Shown here: positions 11,760-21,444 of the stretch, piece by piece
How the letters are laid out: the number at the start of each line of letters is the position of its first letter
Position numbering within the stretch: the stretch's first letter is position 1
DNA from: Corynebacterium variabile
Lineage (GTDB): Bacteria > Actinomycetota > Actinomycetes > Mycobacteriales > Mycobacteriaceae
Reading direction: 5' to 3'
Length of the DNA stretch: 64,000 nucleotides
Assembly (NCBI RefSeq): GCF_006539825.1
Contig: NZ_BJNT01000001.1
Location: forward strand, 62,001 to 126,000
The notes under the pieces: model-generated
The model's input: only the letters and a program-made list of their open reading frames with translations
Told to the model about the DNA's origin: nothing
Database searches by the model: none
Translations under genes and position numbers: made by a program

Positions 11760-13578
11760 CGTCGTCACCTGCCAGCGGGGCGGAGGACGCGATCTGCATC
11801 ATGAACTCGCCGTTTGTCTTGGTCTTGCGCAGCTGCTTGATCATCAGGTCGATGGCGGCCTGCGGATCCAGCGCGGAGAGGATGCGGCGCAGCTTGTGCA
11901 TGAGCCGGGCCTCCTCCGGGCCGAGCAGGAGGTCGTCCTTGCGGGTACCGGACGGGTTGACGTCCACGGCCGGGAAGAGGCGCCGCTCGGCGATCTTCCG
12001 GTCCAGCTTCAGTTCCGCGTTACCGGTGCCCTTGAACTCCTCGAAGATGACCGTGTCACCGGCGGACCCGGTCTCCACCATGGCGGTGGCGATAATGGTC
12101 AGGGAGCCGCCGTTCTCGATGTTGCGGGCCGCGCCGAGGAAGCGCTTCGGCGGGTACAGGGCGTTGGAGTCCACACCACCGGACAGGATGCGTCCGGACG
12201 CCGGCGAGGAGTTGTTGTAGGCCCTGCCCAGGCGGGTGATCGAGTCCAGCAGGACCACGACGTCCTGCCCCTGCTCCACCAGACGCTTCGCGCGCTCGAT
12301 GGCGAGCTCGGCGACCGCGGTGTGCTCGTTCGGCGGACGGTCGAAGGTCGAGGCGATGACCTCGCCCTTCACCGAACGCTGCATGTCGGTGACCTCCTCG
12401 GGACGCTCGTCGACGAGGACGACCATGAGGTGGCACTCCGGGTTGTTGACCGCGATGGCGTTCGCGATTTCCTGCAGGATGGTCGTCTTACCGGCTTTCG
12501 GCGGCGAGACGATAAGGGCGCGCTGTCCCTTACCGATCGGCATGATGAGATCGATGACACGGGTGGTCAGGATCTTCGGGGTGGTCTCCAGACGCAGCCG
12601 CTGGTTCGGGTACAGCGGGGTGAGCTTGTGGAAGTTCGGACGCTTGGCGGCGTCCTCAGGGCTCAGACCGTTGACCGTGTCCACACTGTGCAGCTGGGTG
12701 TACTTGCCGCGGTTGCGGTTACGTCCCTGACCGTTGTTGGCGGTCTGCTGCTTGCCGGGGCGGATTGTGCCGGTGATCGCGTCACCGTGGCGCATGCCGA
12801 ACTTCCGGACCATCTGGATCGGGACGTAGATGTCGGTGGAGCCGGCGTGGTACCCGGTGGTGCGGATGAAGGCGGTGTTCGCGTCGACGAAGTCGAGGAT
12901 GCCGGCGACGGGGGTCGGCGGCTCGCCCTGGTTGTTCTGGTTGTTCTGGTTGTTCTGGTCGTTCTGGTTGTTCTGGTTACCGCCCTGGCTACCGCCGTCC
13001 TGGTTGTTGCGGTTGCGGTTGCGCTCGCGGCGGGAGTTGCGCTCGGAACGTCCGCCACCCTGCTGGTTGCCCTGCTGGTTCCCCTGGCGGTTGTCCTGGC
13101 GTCCACCCCGGCCGCCCTGCTGGCCGCCGTCCCCCTGGTTGCCCTGCGGCTCGTCGCCACGGCCGCGGTTGCGGCGGTTTCGGCGGTTACGGCGGCTGCG
13201 GCGTCCGCCGCCCTCGCCGTCCTGCTGCTCATTCCGGTCGTCGCGGTCGTCGCGGTCGTCGCGGTCGTTTCGGTCGGTGCTCTCGGTACGGTTCTCTGAC
13301 ACGGTGTCGCCCTGGTCGGCCTTCTCTGTGGTCGTCGGAGCAGCCGGTTCCGGAGCCTTCTCCGGTGCGGTCGCCTTCTCCGGTGCGGTCGTCTTCTTCG
13401 CCGTCGCGGGACGGCCCCCACCGATACCCGCGGTACTGATGGCGTCGATGAGCTCGCCCTTGCGCAGTCCCGAGGTGCCACGGAGGCCCTGGGAGGCGGC
13501 GATCTGCTTCAGCTCCGTCAGCTTGAGGCTGGCGAGGCCGTCGTTCTGTGCCCTGGAGACGATGTCAGGCAAAGTCAC
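11752..13578 (-). CDS. rho: Transcription termination factor Rho with a large Asn/Arg/Gly-rich insertion
   Basis: 608 residues against 419 in E. coli. Order: N-terminal helical domain (1-50); Ala/Thr/Pro/Glu linker (50-105); an Asp/Arg/Asn/Gln/Gly-rich, nearly hydrophobic-free insertion (about 105-220); the RNA-binding domain from [16 protein letters not shown]; then the RecA-type ATPase with Walker A PPKAGKTT and [16 protein letters not shown]. Hexameric RNA-dependent ATPase that releases transcripts. Long charged N-terminal inserts are known in actinobacterial Rho, where they add RNA affinity. Heads the prfA-prmC-sua5-wecA run. Confidence 0.97.
   Translation of the reverse strand: MTLPDIVSRAQNDGLASLKLTELKQIAASQGLRGTSGLRKGELIDAISTAGIGGGRPATAKKTTAPEKATAPEKAPEPAAPTTTEKADQGDTVSENRTESTDRNDRDDRDDRDDRNEQQDGEGGGRRSRRNRRNRRNRGRGDEPQGNQGDGGQQGGRGGRQDNRQGNQQGNQQGGGRSERNSRRERNRNRNNQDGGSQGGNQNNQNDQNNQNNQNNQGEPPTPVAGILDFVDANTAFIRTTGYHAGSTDIYVPIQMVRKFGMRHGDAITGTIRPGKQQTANNGQGRNRNRGKYTQLHSVDTVNGLSPEDAAKRPNFHKLTPLYPNQRLRLETTPKILTTRVIDLIMPIGKGQRALIVSPPKAGKTTILQEIANAIAVNNPECHLMVVLVDERPEEVTDMQRSVKGEVIASTFDRPPNEHTAVAELAIERAKRLVEQGQDVVVLLDSITRLGRAYNNSSPASGRILSGGVDSNALYPPKRFLGAARNIENGGSLTIIATAMVETGSAGDTVIFEEFKGTGNAELKLDRKIAERRLFPAVDVNPSGTRKDDLLLGPEEARLMHKLRRILSALDPQAAIDLMIKQLRKTKTNGEFMMQIASSAPLAGDDDE
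12931..12975 (+). repeat. 9-base tandem repeat inside rho
   Basis: Five head-to-tail copies of GTTGTTCTG (one carries a T-to-C change), read on the other strand as a QNN tripeptide repeat in the Rho insertion. In-frame length means slippage would change protein length without a frameshift. Confidence 0.9.
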
Positions 13579-13926
13579 AGGTGTCCTTTCGGTCCACCCC
13601 CCGGAAACGGACGGCCACGGTCATGGACGGCACTGACGTGCTGCGTGGGGCCGGGATTGTCTGACCTGGCCGGGACACGGCAGGAGACCGGGGGGCGACG
13701 TGCTCTCGTTGAGTCGTCGGATTGTGAGGTTCGGAGACCGGGGTCGACGTTGTCCGGACAGGCCGCGTGGCGGCTCGTCTGGCGGACCCGGGAGTCCTGA
13801 TGACCGGGCACTGCGCGACCGGGTGTGTCGGTCTGTGGTGGCAGTGATCGATTCTCGGAGGCGATGTTACCACCCTCAGGCGGTCCCACCGCCAATCAAC
13901 GCACCGGCATGCCTATCCTGGTGACC
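13579..13926. promoter_or_regulatory. Divergent intergenic region between rho and the acyl-CoA ligase
   Basis: A 348-base stretch with no believable gene. It must hold the rho promoter (minus strand) and that of the plus-strand ligase. A CACAAT element at 13721-13726 (minus strand) is a weak -10 candidate for rho. A perfect 10-base palindrome TGTCCGGACA lies at 13751-13760 and could be an operator. Rho is usually autoregulated through a leader of this size, but no specific attenuator is visible to me. Confidence 0.4.
13914..13919 (+). promoter_or_regulatory. -10 box, probable leaderless start of the acyl-CoA ligase
   Basis: TATCCT exactly 7 bases before the ATG at 13927, no Shine-Dalgarno in between. 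Confidence 0.5.
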
Positions 13927-15708
13927 ATGGAGGACCACTCGCACGACGCACCATCCACGCCGCCGGCCGTAACCGCCCCTGCACCCGTCGCATCGACGAT
14001 GCAGGTGGTCCCGTTTTCGCTCGCCCGCATCCTGGAGTACGGCCGCAGGGTCCACGCCGCCTCGACCGTGACGACCTACCGCGGGATGAGTTCCGAACAG
14101 TGCACCTTCGCAGCACTCGGATCACGGGCCGCCGCCTTTGCCCACACCCTTCACGACCTGGTCGGCACAGCCGTCGGCGAACGGGTCGGCACCATGATGC
14201 CGAACACCGCAGAGCACCTCGAGGTGCTCTTCGGCGCAGGGTCGATGGGTGCGGTGTTCCAGCCGCTCAACCCCTTCCTCATGCCGGACCAGATCATCCA
14301 CGTGATCAACCATGCCGATGACCGGGTGATCGTCCTGGACCCGGACCTCGCCGAGGTGCTGCTGCCGCTGCTGCCCGACTGCCCCGGCGTCCACACCCTC
14401 ATCGTCACCGGCGATGACGAGGAGGTCCAGGCCGTCAAGACCGCCACCCCCGACGGCATCCGGGTCCTCGGCTACGAGGCCAGTCTCGACGGACGCCCGA
14501 CCACCTACGCCTGGCCCGATCTTCCGGAAACGGCCCCGGTGGCCATGTGCTACTCCACCGGCACCACCGGCGCGCCCAAGGGCGTGGTCTTCTCCCACCG
14601 TTCAGTGTGGACCCACGCCACGACCATCCGTTCAGTCGACTCACTGGCGGTGCGCAACGGCGAGCGGTTCCTGTGCTGCGTCCCCGTCTTCCACGTCCTG
14701 AGCTGGGGTGTACCGATCGCCGCGATGATGGCCGGGACCCGTCTGATCATGCCGGGCGGAGATGCCTCGCCCGAGCACCTCTCCTACGTCATCGCCGACG
14801 CCATGCCGCTGCGCGCCCACGGTGCCCCCACCGTGTGGACACAGCTCATGGTCCACTACGAGAAGAACCCGCCCGAGAAGATGAGCCTGCGGGAGATCAT
14901 CTCCGGCGGGTCGACCGTTCCCCCTGCCCTCATCGCCGCCTGGGAGGAGCGCTACGGCGTGGACATGACGCACACCTGGGGCATGACGGAGACCGGTCCG
15001 GTCGGCACCGTCGCGCGTCCACCCGCCGGTGTCGGTGGTGCAGCGCGTCAGAACTACCGGGAGAGCCAGGGCAGGTTCCCGGTCGGGATGATGTACCGGG
15101 TGGTCGACGAGGACGGCGTCCCGCTGACCGCCAACGACCGGTCCACCGGTGAGATCCAGGTCAGGGGCAACTACGTCACCGCGTCCTACTACCATTCCCC
15201 CGCCGAGGACGCCGAGGGACCGGCCGCCGTGTTCCGCGGCGGTGCCGTCGAGGACGCCACCGACCGTTTCACGGAGGACGGGTGGCTGCGCACCGGGGAT
15301 GTCGGAACCATCACCCGGGACGGGTTCCTCACCGTCCACGACCGGCAGACCGACATCATCCGCTCCGGTGGTGAATGGATCTACTCCGCCACCCTGGAGA
15401 ACCTGGTCATGGCCTCCCCCATGGTCGCCGAGGCTGCGGTCATCGGCATGCCCGATCCGGACTGGGGTGAGCGTCCGCTCGCGGTGGTGGTCGTCGTCCC
15501 GGGTACCCCGACGACCCGGGAGACCGCTGCCGCGATCTCGGAGACGGTCGCCGCGCGGGCACCGCGCTGGATGGTGCCGGAGTACTGGACCTTCGTCGAC
15601 ACCCTCGACCACACCTCGGTGGGCAAGTTCGACAAGAAGGACATGCGCACCCACCTGCGACGCGGCGAGTTCAGGATCATCCGCCTCCCCCGGGGCGACA
15701 AGCCCTGA
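13927..15708 (+). CDS. Long-chain fatty-acid--CoA ligase (AMP-forming)
   Basis: 593 residues, ANL superfamily. The AMP-binding P-loop CYSTGTTGAPKGV is near residue 205, followed by THTWGMTETGPVG (motif II), WLRTGDVGTITRDGFLTVHDR (motif III/IV) and the C-terminal lysine segment VGKFDKKDMR. Activates fatty acids to acyl-AMP, then acyl-CoA. FadD-type medium/long-chain specificity is inferred from overall similarity. ATG 13927 chosen: it follows a -10 box by 7 bases. An in-frame GTG lies 2 codons earlier. Stops exactly where convergent thrB ends, with no spacer. Not part of either neighbouring operon. Confidence 0.88.
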   Translation: MEDHSHDAPSTPPAVTAPAPVASTMQVVPFSLARILEYGRRVHAASTVTTYRGMSSEQCTFAALGSRAAAFAHTLHDLVGTAVGERVGTMMPNTAEHLEVLFGAGSMGAVFQPLNPFLMPDQIIHVINHADDRVIVLDPDLAEVLLPLLPDCPGVHTLIVTGDDEEVQAVKTATPDGIRVLGYEASLDGRPTTYAWPDLPETAPVAMCYSTGTTGAPKGVVFSHRSVWTHATTIRSVDSLAVRNGERFLCCVPVFHVLSWGVPIAAMMAGTRLIMPGGDASPEHLSYVIADAMPLRAHGAPTVWTQLMVHYEKNPPEKMSLREIISGGSTVPPALIAAWEERYGVDMTHTWGMTETGPVGTVARPPAGVGGAARQNYRESQGRFPVGMMYRVVDEDGVPLTANDRSTGEIQVRGNYVTASYYHSPAEDAEGPAAVFRGGAVEDATDRFTEDGWLRTGDVGTITRDGFLTVHDRQTDIIRSGGEWIYSATLENLVMASPMVAEAAVIGMPDPDWGERPLAVVVVVPGTPTTRETAAAISETVAARAPRWMVPEYWTFVDTLDHTSVGKFDKKDMRTHLRRGEFRIIRLPRGDKP

Positions 15709-16656
15709 TCAGTTACTGACCTCGACGGTCACACGTCCGCCGGCGCGGGTCTCCAGGACCCGCAGACCGCGGGAACGGGCCTCGTCGAGCAGGGCAGGAT
15801 CGACCGGCTCGGTGGAGAGCACCATCACGGTCGGGCCGGCACCGGAGAGGAACGCCGGGTAACCCAGGTTGCGCAGGCGGTTGACCCACTCCGAGGACAC
15901 CGGCAGCACCTCTGCACGGTAAGGCTGGTGCAGGCGGTCACGGGTGGCCTCCCACAGCAGCTCCGGGTGCCGGGAGAGCGCCACCGGCAGCAGCGCGGCG
16001 CGGGAGACGTTGAACCTGGCGTCCACATGGGAGACGTCACTGGGAAGAACGCGGCGCACGGCCTCGGTGGACGCGTGGAAGTCCGGGATCAGGGCCGTGG
16101 CCAGGACCGACTCGGCCACCGGCACGCCGACGGCCCGGTACTCCGGGGCGCTGCGGCCGTCGACCGGGATATTGGTCCAGGAGATCACGCCTCCGCCGAG
16201 CACGCTGGCTGCGGCATTGTCCGGGTGCCCCTCGAAGGACGCCGCGAGCTGGATCAGCGTGTCGTCGTCGAGTGCACCGGTGGGACGCTCAGGGGTCGGG
16301 TCACCCGCCAGCCCTGAGGCGGCGACGACACCGGCGACCGCCGCGGCGGCCGAGGATCCGAGACCGCGGGAGTGCGGGATGACGTTGTGGCAGGTGATCT
16401 TCAGGCCACGGACGGTCGCACCGGCCTCACGTAGACCGGCGCGGACCGCACGGACGACGAGGTGACGCTCGTCGAGCGGGACCTCCCCCTCGCCCTCGCC
16501 GTGGACGATGACCTCGAGCCCGGAGTCGGTGGCCTCAACCTCGACGACATCGGTGAAGTCGACGGCCAGGCCGAGGGTGTCGAAACCGGGGCCCAGGTTC
16601 GCCGAGGAGGCGGGGACGGTGACCTTGACGGCACGACCCACTGCGACGTCAGACAT
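15709..16656 (-). CDS. thrB: Homoserine kinase
   Basis: 315 residues, GHMP kinase family. Phosphorylates L-homoserine to O-phosphohomoserine for threonine synthesis. The ATP loop [16 protein letters not shown] is near residue 93, the N-terminal motif [10 protein letters not shown] is present, and the C-terminal GHMP motif reads [12 protein letters not shown]. The ATG shares one base with the hom stop (TGATG), a classic coupled hom-thrB pair. thrC is not in this window. Confidence 0.97.
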   Translation of the reverse strand: MSDVAVGRAVKVTVPASSANLGPGFDTLGLAVDFTDVVEVEATDSGLEVIVHGEGEGEVPLDERHLVVRAVRAGLREAGATVRGLKITCHNVIPHSRGLGSSAAAAVAGVVAASGLAGDPTPERPTGALDDDTLIQLAASFEGHPDNAAASVLGGGVISWTNIPVDGRSAPEYRAVGVPVAESVLATALIPDFHASTEAVRRVLPSDVSHVDARFNVSRAALLPVALSRHPELLWEATRDRLHQPYRAEVLPVSSEWVNRLRNLGYPAFLSGAGPTVMVLSTEPVDPALLDEARSRGLRVLETRAGGRVTVEVSN

Positions 16657-17978
16657 CAGTTACCTTCCATCCGGATGACGCTGCGGACGTTCTTGACGGC
16701 CTCGAGCTGCATGAGCGCGTCCACGGTCTCCTCGAGTGCCTGCTCGGTGGCGTGGTGGGTGATGACGACGAGGCGGGCGCCGTCGACGTTCTCCTCCTGG
16801 CGGACGGTCTTGATGGACACACCGTGGGCGGCGAAGGTCGAGGCGACCTCGGCGAGGACGCCGGGACGGTCCTGGACGGTCATGTCGACGTGGTAGCGGG
16901 TCCGCACCGCGCCGAAGTCGGCGATCGGCAGGTTGGCGTAGGTCGACATGCCCGGCGCACGACCACCGTGGACGACGTTGCGGGCGGCGGCGACGACGTC
17001 ACCGAGAACGGCGGACGCGGTGGGGGCACCGCCGGCACCGTTGCCGTAGAACATCAGTCGACCGGCGTGCTCGGCGATGACGAAGATCGCGTTGAAGGAC
17101 TCGGAGACCGTCGCCAGCGGGTGGGACAGCGGCACCAGAGCCGGATAGACGCGCGCGGAGATCGACTCGTCGCCGCTCTCCTCGTCGACCAGGCGCTCAC
17201 AGATGCCGAGCAGCTTGATCGTGCAGCCGGCCGCTTTGGCCGCGGCGATGTCGTCGGCGGTGATGTTGCGGATGCCCTCGCAGTGCACATCGTCGAAGCC
17301 GACCGGCGAGTGGAAGGCGAGGGAGGCGAGGATGGCGGCCTTTGAGGCGGCGTCATAGCCGTCGACGTCGGCGGAGGGGTCGGCCTCGGCGTAGCCCAGC
17401 TCGGTGGCCTCGGCGAGCATCACGTCGTAGGAGGCGCCGCGCTTGTCCATCGCGTCGAGGATGAAGTTCGTCGTGCCGTTGAGGATGCCCATGACGGCGT
17501 TGACCTTGTCACCGGCCAGGGAGCGACGCAGCGGGCCGACGACCGGGATGGCGGCGGCGACGGCGGCCTCGAAGAAGAGGTCGGCCCCGGAGGCGTCGGC
17601 GGCGTCCGCCAGTTCCATGGCGTGTGCGGCGACGAGGGCCTTGTTCGCGGTGACGACGGACTTCCCGGCGTTCAGGGCGGCCATCACGATCGTGCGGGGG
17701 TAGTCGATACCACCGATGACCTCGATGACGAGGTCGATGTCGTCGCGCTTGACGAGGCCGAGGGCGTCATCGGTGAGCAGGGCGGGGTCCACGCCCTCGC
17801 GCGGCTTGGAGAGGTCGGAGACGGCGACGCCGCGGACCTCGAGCCGACCATCGATACGGGCGGTGAAGTCCTGTTCCGCCTCGCCGAGAATGCGCAGCAC
17901 CTCGCGGCCGACAGTTCCCATACCGAGCAGGGCGACGCCGACGGTCGGGGTGGTGGATTCCGTGTTCAGTTCAGCCAT
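16656..17978 (-). CDS. hom: Homoserine dehydrogenase
   Basis: 440 residues. Reduces aspartate semialdehyde to homoserine, the branch toward threonine, isoleucine and methionine. The NAD(P) loop GMGTVG is near residue 19, the catalytic core holds [12 protein letters not shown], and a C-terminal ACT domain (about 360-440, beginning [18 protein letters not shown]) carries threonine feedback inhibition in this family. It is separated by 88 bases from lysA. A TATGAT -10 candidate lies in that gap, so it may have its own promoter. Confidence 0.97.
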   Translation of the reverse strand: MAELNTESTTPTVGVALLGMGTVGREVLRILGEAEQDFTARIDGRLEVRGVAVSDLSKPREGVDPALLTDDALGLVKRDDIDLVIEVIGGIDYPRTIVMAALNAGKSVVTANKALVAAHAMELADAADASGADLFFEAAVAAAIPVVGPLRRSLAGDKVNAVMGILNGTTNFILDAMDKRGASYDVMLAEATELGYAEADPSADVDGYDAASKAAILASLAFHSPVGFDDVHCEGIRNITADDIAAAKAAGCTIKLLGICERLVDEESGDESISARVYPALVPLSHPLATVSESFNAIFVIAEHAGRLMFYGNGAGGAPTASAVLGDVVAAARNVVHGGRAPGMSTYANLPIADFGAVRTRYHVDMTVQDRPGVLAEVASTFAAHGVSIKTVRQEENVDGARLVVITHHATEQALEETVDALMQLEAVKNVRSVIRMEGN

Positions 17979-17979
17979 A

Positions 17980-18004
17980 GTCTCTTCCCGTTGTCTCTTC
18001 CCGT
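17980..18004 (-). repeat. 12-base direct repeat covering the hom ribosome-binding region
   Basis: On the minus strand ACGGGAAGAGAC occurs twice, one base apart, immediately before the hom start at 17978. Each copy contains a weak Shine-Dalgarno-like GGGAAG. Copies at 17980-17991 and 17993-18004. Confidence 0.8.
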
Positions 18005-18051
18005 GGGTTGTGGTTGCGGGTGTGCAGGATGGTGCGGGTTACTGGGACCCG

Positions 18052-18057
18052 ATCATA
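18052..18057 (-). promoter_or_regulatory. Candidate -10 box for hom-thrB
   Basis: TATGAT on the minus strand in the lysA-hom gap, giving an untranslated leader of about 65 bases. No convincing -35 is seen. hom-thrB has its own promoter in C. glutamicum, which supports the idea. Confidence 0.4.
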
Positions 18058-18066
18058 AACGACGTC

Positions 18067-19497
18067 TCACCGGGGAGTTTTTTCGAGGTCGATGTTCTCC
18101 AGGGCGAGGACATCGGCGACGGTCTCCCGGCGGATCATGACGCGGGACTGTCCGTCGCCGACGATGACGACCGGCGGACGGGTCAGCATGTTGTAGCGCG
18201 AGGCCATCATGTAGCAGTACGCGCCCGTGGCCGGCACCGCGAGAATGTCGCCGGCGGCGATGTCGTCGGGCATCAGTGCGTCGTTGATGAGGATGTCACC
18301 GGATTCGCAGTGACTGCCGACCACACGGGTCGGGACGAGGGTGCCGGTGGCGTGGCGGTTGGCCAGCCGGCAGTCGTACTCCGCCTGGTAGAGGGCCGGG
18401 CGGATGTTGTCGCTCATGCCGCCGTCGACGGAGATGTAGCGGCGCACCGTGTCGTCCGAGGTGTGGACGTCCTTGACGGTGCCGACCGTGTAGAGGGTGA
18501 CGGTCGAGGGACCGGCGATCGCGCGACCCGGCTCGACATTGAGCACCGGGGCGTCGAGACCTCGCTCGACGGCGGTCTGCCGGACCCGGCGCAGCAGGTC
18601 AGACGCTACGGTCTCGACGTCGAGTTCCTCCTGGTCGGGGGTGTAGGCGATGCCGTAGCCGCCGCCCAGGTCGAGGGTGTTGAGGGCGGTGGCCTCGTCG
18701 GACTCCTCCCCCAGCTCGTCGATGAGGCGGGCCCACAGGCCCAGCAGACGGTCGGCGGCGAGGCCGAAACCGTCGGCCTCGAAGACCTGGGAACCGACAT
18801 GGCAGTGCAGGCCACGCAGCCGCATACCGGCGGCATCCACCACAGCGAGGCAGGCCCGCTCGGCGGAGCCGGAGGCCAGCGAGAAGCCGAACTTCTGGTC
18901 CTCGTGGCTGGTGGCGATGAACTCGTGGGTGTCGACGTGCACGCCGGGCTTGACGCGGACGAGGACGTCCTGGGTCACACCGAGGCCGGAGGCGACCTTC
19001 GCGAGGCGTCCGATCTCCTCGACGGAGTCGATGACGATGAGCTCCACACCGGCGCGGACGGCCACGGCGAGGAAGTCCTCGGACTTGTTGTTGCCGTGCA
19101 CGGTGATGCGCTCGGCCGGGAAACCGGCGGTCAGTGCGATCTCCAGCTCGCCCTGGCTGGCGACGTCGAGGGCCAGGCCCTCGTCGGCGACCCAGCGGGC
19201 AACGGTGACGGACAGGAAAGCTTTCGAGGCGTAGTGGACGTGTTCGCCACCACCGAATGCGGCGGCGAGACGGCGGCAGCGTCCCCGGAAGTCGGCCTCG
19301 TCCATGACGAAGACGGGGGTGCCGTGCTCGGCGACGAGCTCGGTGACCGGGACACCGCCCAGTTCGATCTCACCGGTCGTCCGGACGCGGGTGTTCGTGG
19401 GGAACACGTGGGACGGGAGGGTGTTGAAGTCCTCCAGGGTCGCCGTGCGCTGACGCAGCGGGACCTGGGGCAGGTGCACCTCGGGATCCACGGTCAC
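18067..19497 (-). CDS. lysA: Diaminopimelate decarboxylase
   Basis: 476 residues, PLP-dependent alanine-racemase-fold decarboxylase. Final step of lysine synthesis from meso-diaminopimelate. The PLP lysine is in HYASKAFLS, with the Gly loop [23 protein letters not shown] and the substrate/dimer motif SHCESGDIL further on. The start at 19497 overlaps the end of argS by 4 bases. The argS-lysA pair is a known corynebacterial operon regulated by arginine and lysine. The N-terminus has about 20 extra residues before the usual start region. Confidence 0.97.
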   Translation of the reverse strand: MTVDPEVHLPQVPLRQRTATLEDFNTLPSHVFPTNTRVRTTGEIELGGVPVTELVAEHGTPVFVMDEADFRGRCRRLAAAFGGGEHVHYASKAFLSVTVARWVADEGLALDVASQGELEIALTAGFPAERITVHGNNKSEDFLAVAVRAGVELIVIDSVEEIGRLAKVASGLGVTQDVLVRVKPGVHVDTHEFIATSHEDQKFGFSLASGSAERACLAVVDAAGMRLRGLHCHVGSQVFEADGFGLAADRLLGLWARLIDELGEESDEATALNTLDLGGGYGIAYTPDQEELDVETVASDLLRRVRQTAVERGLDAPVLNVEPGRAIAGPSTVTLYTVGTVKDVHTSDDTVRRYISVDGGMSDNIRPALYQAEYDCRLANRHATGTLVPTRVVGSHCESGDILINDALMPDDIAAGDILAVPATGAYCYMMASRYNMLTRPPVVIVGDGQSRVMIRRETVADVLALENIDLEKTPR

Positions 19498-21170
19498 ATC
19501 CTTTCGGGGGCAGAAACACCGACCATGCGCAGGGCATTGGCCAAGGTCACTCGGGCAGCGTTCGCCAGGGCGAGACGGGCGAGGAAGACCGGGGCGATGT
19601 CCTCGCCGGTGGCGTCGTCACCCTTGGGCAGGATCTGGCAGGAGTCGTAGAACCGGTGGAAGGTTCCGGCGAGGTGCTCGGCGTAGCGGGCGACACGGTG
19701 CGGCTCGCGCAGTTCCGCGGCGGTGGCCAGGACGTCAGGGAACTCACCCAGGGTGCGGATGAGGTCTCCCTCGCGGTCGTGGGTCAGGGTGCCGAGGTCC
19801 AGGGTGGACAGGTCCTCAGGCAGGCTGATGCCGTTCTCCTCGGCCTTACGCCCCAGGGAGCACAGCCGGGCATGGCCGTACTGGACGTAGAAGACCGGGT
19901 TGTCACTGGTCTGGCTGGTCCACAGGTCCATGTCGATGTCCAGGGAGGAGTCGACGGAGGAGCGGATGAGGGCGTAGCGGGCGGCGTCCACACCGATGGC
20001 CTCGACGAGGTCGTCGAGGGTGATGACGGTGCCGGCGCGCTTGGACATGCGCACGGCCTTGCCGTCGCGGACGAGGTTGACCATCTGACCGATGAGGACC
20101 TCGACCTGCTCCGGGTTGTAGCCCAGGGCCGCGGCGGCGGCCTTGAGGCGGGCGATGTAGCCGTGGTGGTCGGCGCCGAGCATGTAGATGCAGAGGTCGT
20201 GGCCGCGGTCGATCTTGTCGGCGATGTAGGCGATGTCACCGGCGATGTAGGCGGCGTTGCCGTCGGACTTGATGACGACGCGGTCCTTGTCGTCCCCGAA
20301 GTTGGAGCTGCGCAGCCACCAGGCGCCCTCGGCCTCGTAGAGGTTGCCGTTGTCCTTGAGGGTCTGGATGGCCTTCTCCACGGCACCGGACTCGAACAGG
20401 GCGTTCTCGTGGAAGAAGACGTCGAACTCGGTGCCGAACTCGGCGAGGGTCCGCTTGATGTGGGCGAACATGAGGTCCACGCCCTGGGAACGGAAGATCT
20501 CCTGGATCTCCCCGTCGGAGTGGTCCGCCCAGTCCGGGGTGGCCTCGATGACCTGGTCGGTGATGTCGGCGATGTAGTCTCCGCCGTAGCCGTCCTCCGG
20601 GGCGGGCTCACCCTTGGCCGCGGCGACGAGAGACCGGGCGAACCGGTCGATCTGGGTGCCGTGGTCGTTGAAGTAGTACTCGCGCGTGACCTGTGCGCCG
20701 CGGGCGGCGAGAACGCGGCCGAGCGAATCGCCGACGGCGGCCCACCGGGTACCTCCGAGGTGGATCGGGCCGGTCGGGTTGGCGGAGACGAACTCCAGGT
20801 TGATCCGCTGACCGGTGTAGTCGTCACCGGTGCCGTAGGCGTCACCGGCGGTGAGGATGTCGGTGACGAGGCGTCCCTGTGCGTCCGCGGCGAGGCGGAT
20901 GTTGATGAAACCGGGGCCGGCGACGGTCGCTTCATCGACGCCGTCAGCGGCGGCGAGCGCCTCGGCGAGCCAGGTGCCCAGGTCGCGGGGGTTGGTGCCG
21001 GCCTTCTTCGCGGTCTGCAGCGCGATATTGGTCGCGTAGTCACCGTGCTCCGGATTGCGCGGTCGCTCGACGACAGGCTGGTCCGGGACGACGGCGGGGT
21101 CGAGGCCGTGGTCGGTGAGTACGGTGCGCGCAGCACCGGAGATGAGGACGGAAAGATCAGCAGGAGTCAC
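19494..21170 (-). CDS. argS: Arginyl-tRNA synthetase
   Basis: 558 residues, class I synthetase. Charges tRNA-Arg. The N-terminal Add1 domain precedes the HIGH-like motif in [20 protein letters not shown]. The KMSKS equivalent is [14 protein letters not shown], and a DALR anticodon-binding domain ends the protein. GTG at 21170 (protein MTPADLSVL) is chosen because the C. glutamicum protein begins the same way and a TAGTCT -10 box sits 8 bases upstream. A TTG 6 codons earlier is less likely. A tRNA-Arg gene lies divergently just upstream. Confidence 0.96.
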   Translation of the reverse strand: MTPADLSVLISGAARTVLTDHGLDPAVVPDQPVVERPRNPEHGDYATNIALQTAKKAGTNPRDLGTWLAEALAAADGVDEATVAGPGFINIRLAADAQGRLVTDILTAGDAYGTGDDYTGQRINLEFVSANPTGPIHLGGTRWAAVGDSLGRVLAARGAQVTREYYFNDHGTQIDRFARSLVAAAKGEPAPEDGYGGDYIADITDQVIEATPDWADHSDGEIQEIFRSQGVDLMFAHIKRTLAEFGTEFDVFFHENALFESGAVEKAIQTLKDNGNLYEAEGAWWLRSSNFGDDKDRVVIKSDGNAAYIAGDIAYIADKIDRGHDLCIYMLGADHHGYIARLKAAAAALGYNPEQVEVLIGQMVNLVRDGKAVRMSKRAGTVITLDDLVEAIGVDAARYALIRSSVDSSLDIDMDLWTSQTSDNPVFYVQYGHARLCSLGRKAEENGISLPEDLSTLDLGTLTHDREGDLIRTLGEFPDVLATAAELREPHRVARYAEHLAGTFHRFYDSCQILPKGDDATGEDIAPVFLARLALANAARVTLANALRMVGVSAPERM

Positions 21171-21178
21171 AGTGGACG

Positions 21179-21184
21179 AGACTA
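21179..21184 (-). promoter_or_regulatory. -10 box, probable leaderless start of argS-lysA
   Basis: TAGTCT on the minus strand, 8 bases before the GTG at 21170, with no Shine-Dalgarno. Confidence 0.4.
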
Positions 21185-21273
21185 CCAACGTGGCGTACGC
21201 GGAACGTAGGCGACCACGGCGAACCGCCGGCCCCGGCCATCCGGAGGACTTACACCGGTGTCATGCGGGCGGT

Positions 21274-21304
21274 TTGCGGTCGCAGGGTTACGCGGTGCTA
21301 TAGT
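21274..21304 (+). promoter_or_regulatory. Promoter of tRNA-Arg
   Basis: TTGCGG, 19 bases, then TATAGT. The -10 ends 10 bases before the tRNA 5' end. Confidence 0.6.
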
Positions 21305-21314
21305 CATCGTCATT

Positions 21315-21387
21315 GCCTCCGTAGCTCAGGGGATAGAGCACTGGTTTCCGGTACCAGCGGTCGGACGTTCGAATCGTCTCGGGGGCA
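21315..21387 (+). tRNA. tRNA-Arg (anticodon CCG)
   Basis: 73 bases folding as a cloverleaf. Acceptor GCCTCCG pairs with CGGGGGC, the D arm contains AGCTCAGGGGATAGAGC, the anticodon stem CTGGT/ACCAG carries the loop TTCCGGT (CCG at 21348-21350), and the T arm is GGACG-TTCGAAT-CGTCT. Discriminator A; CCA is not encoded. Reads CGG codons. Sits divergent to argS, the gene for its synthetase, and is followed by a strong hairpin terminator. Confidence 0.97.
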
Positions 21388-21392
21388 CAGCA

Positions 21393-21428
21393 GAGAAAAC
21401 CGCACCTCATGTGAGGTGCGGTTTTCTC
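21393..21428. terminator. Bidirectional terminator hairpin
   Basis: A near-perfect 17-bp stem (GAGAAAACCGCACCTCA and its complement) with A- and T-rich bases, so it works in both directions: for tRNA-Arg on the plus strand and for the SMC-like gene that ends at 21445 on the minus strand. Confidence 0.9.
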
Positions 21429-21444
21429 GTATGCCGGTGGACGC

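Noticed and set aside
12931..12975. Possible CRISPR-like array
   Set aside because: Repeat unit is 9 bases, in frame in rho, with no spacers; coding microsatellite.
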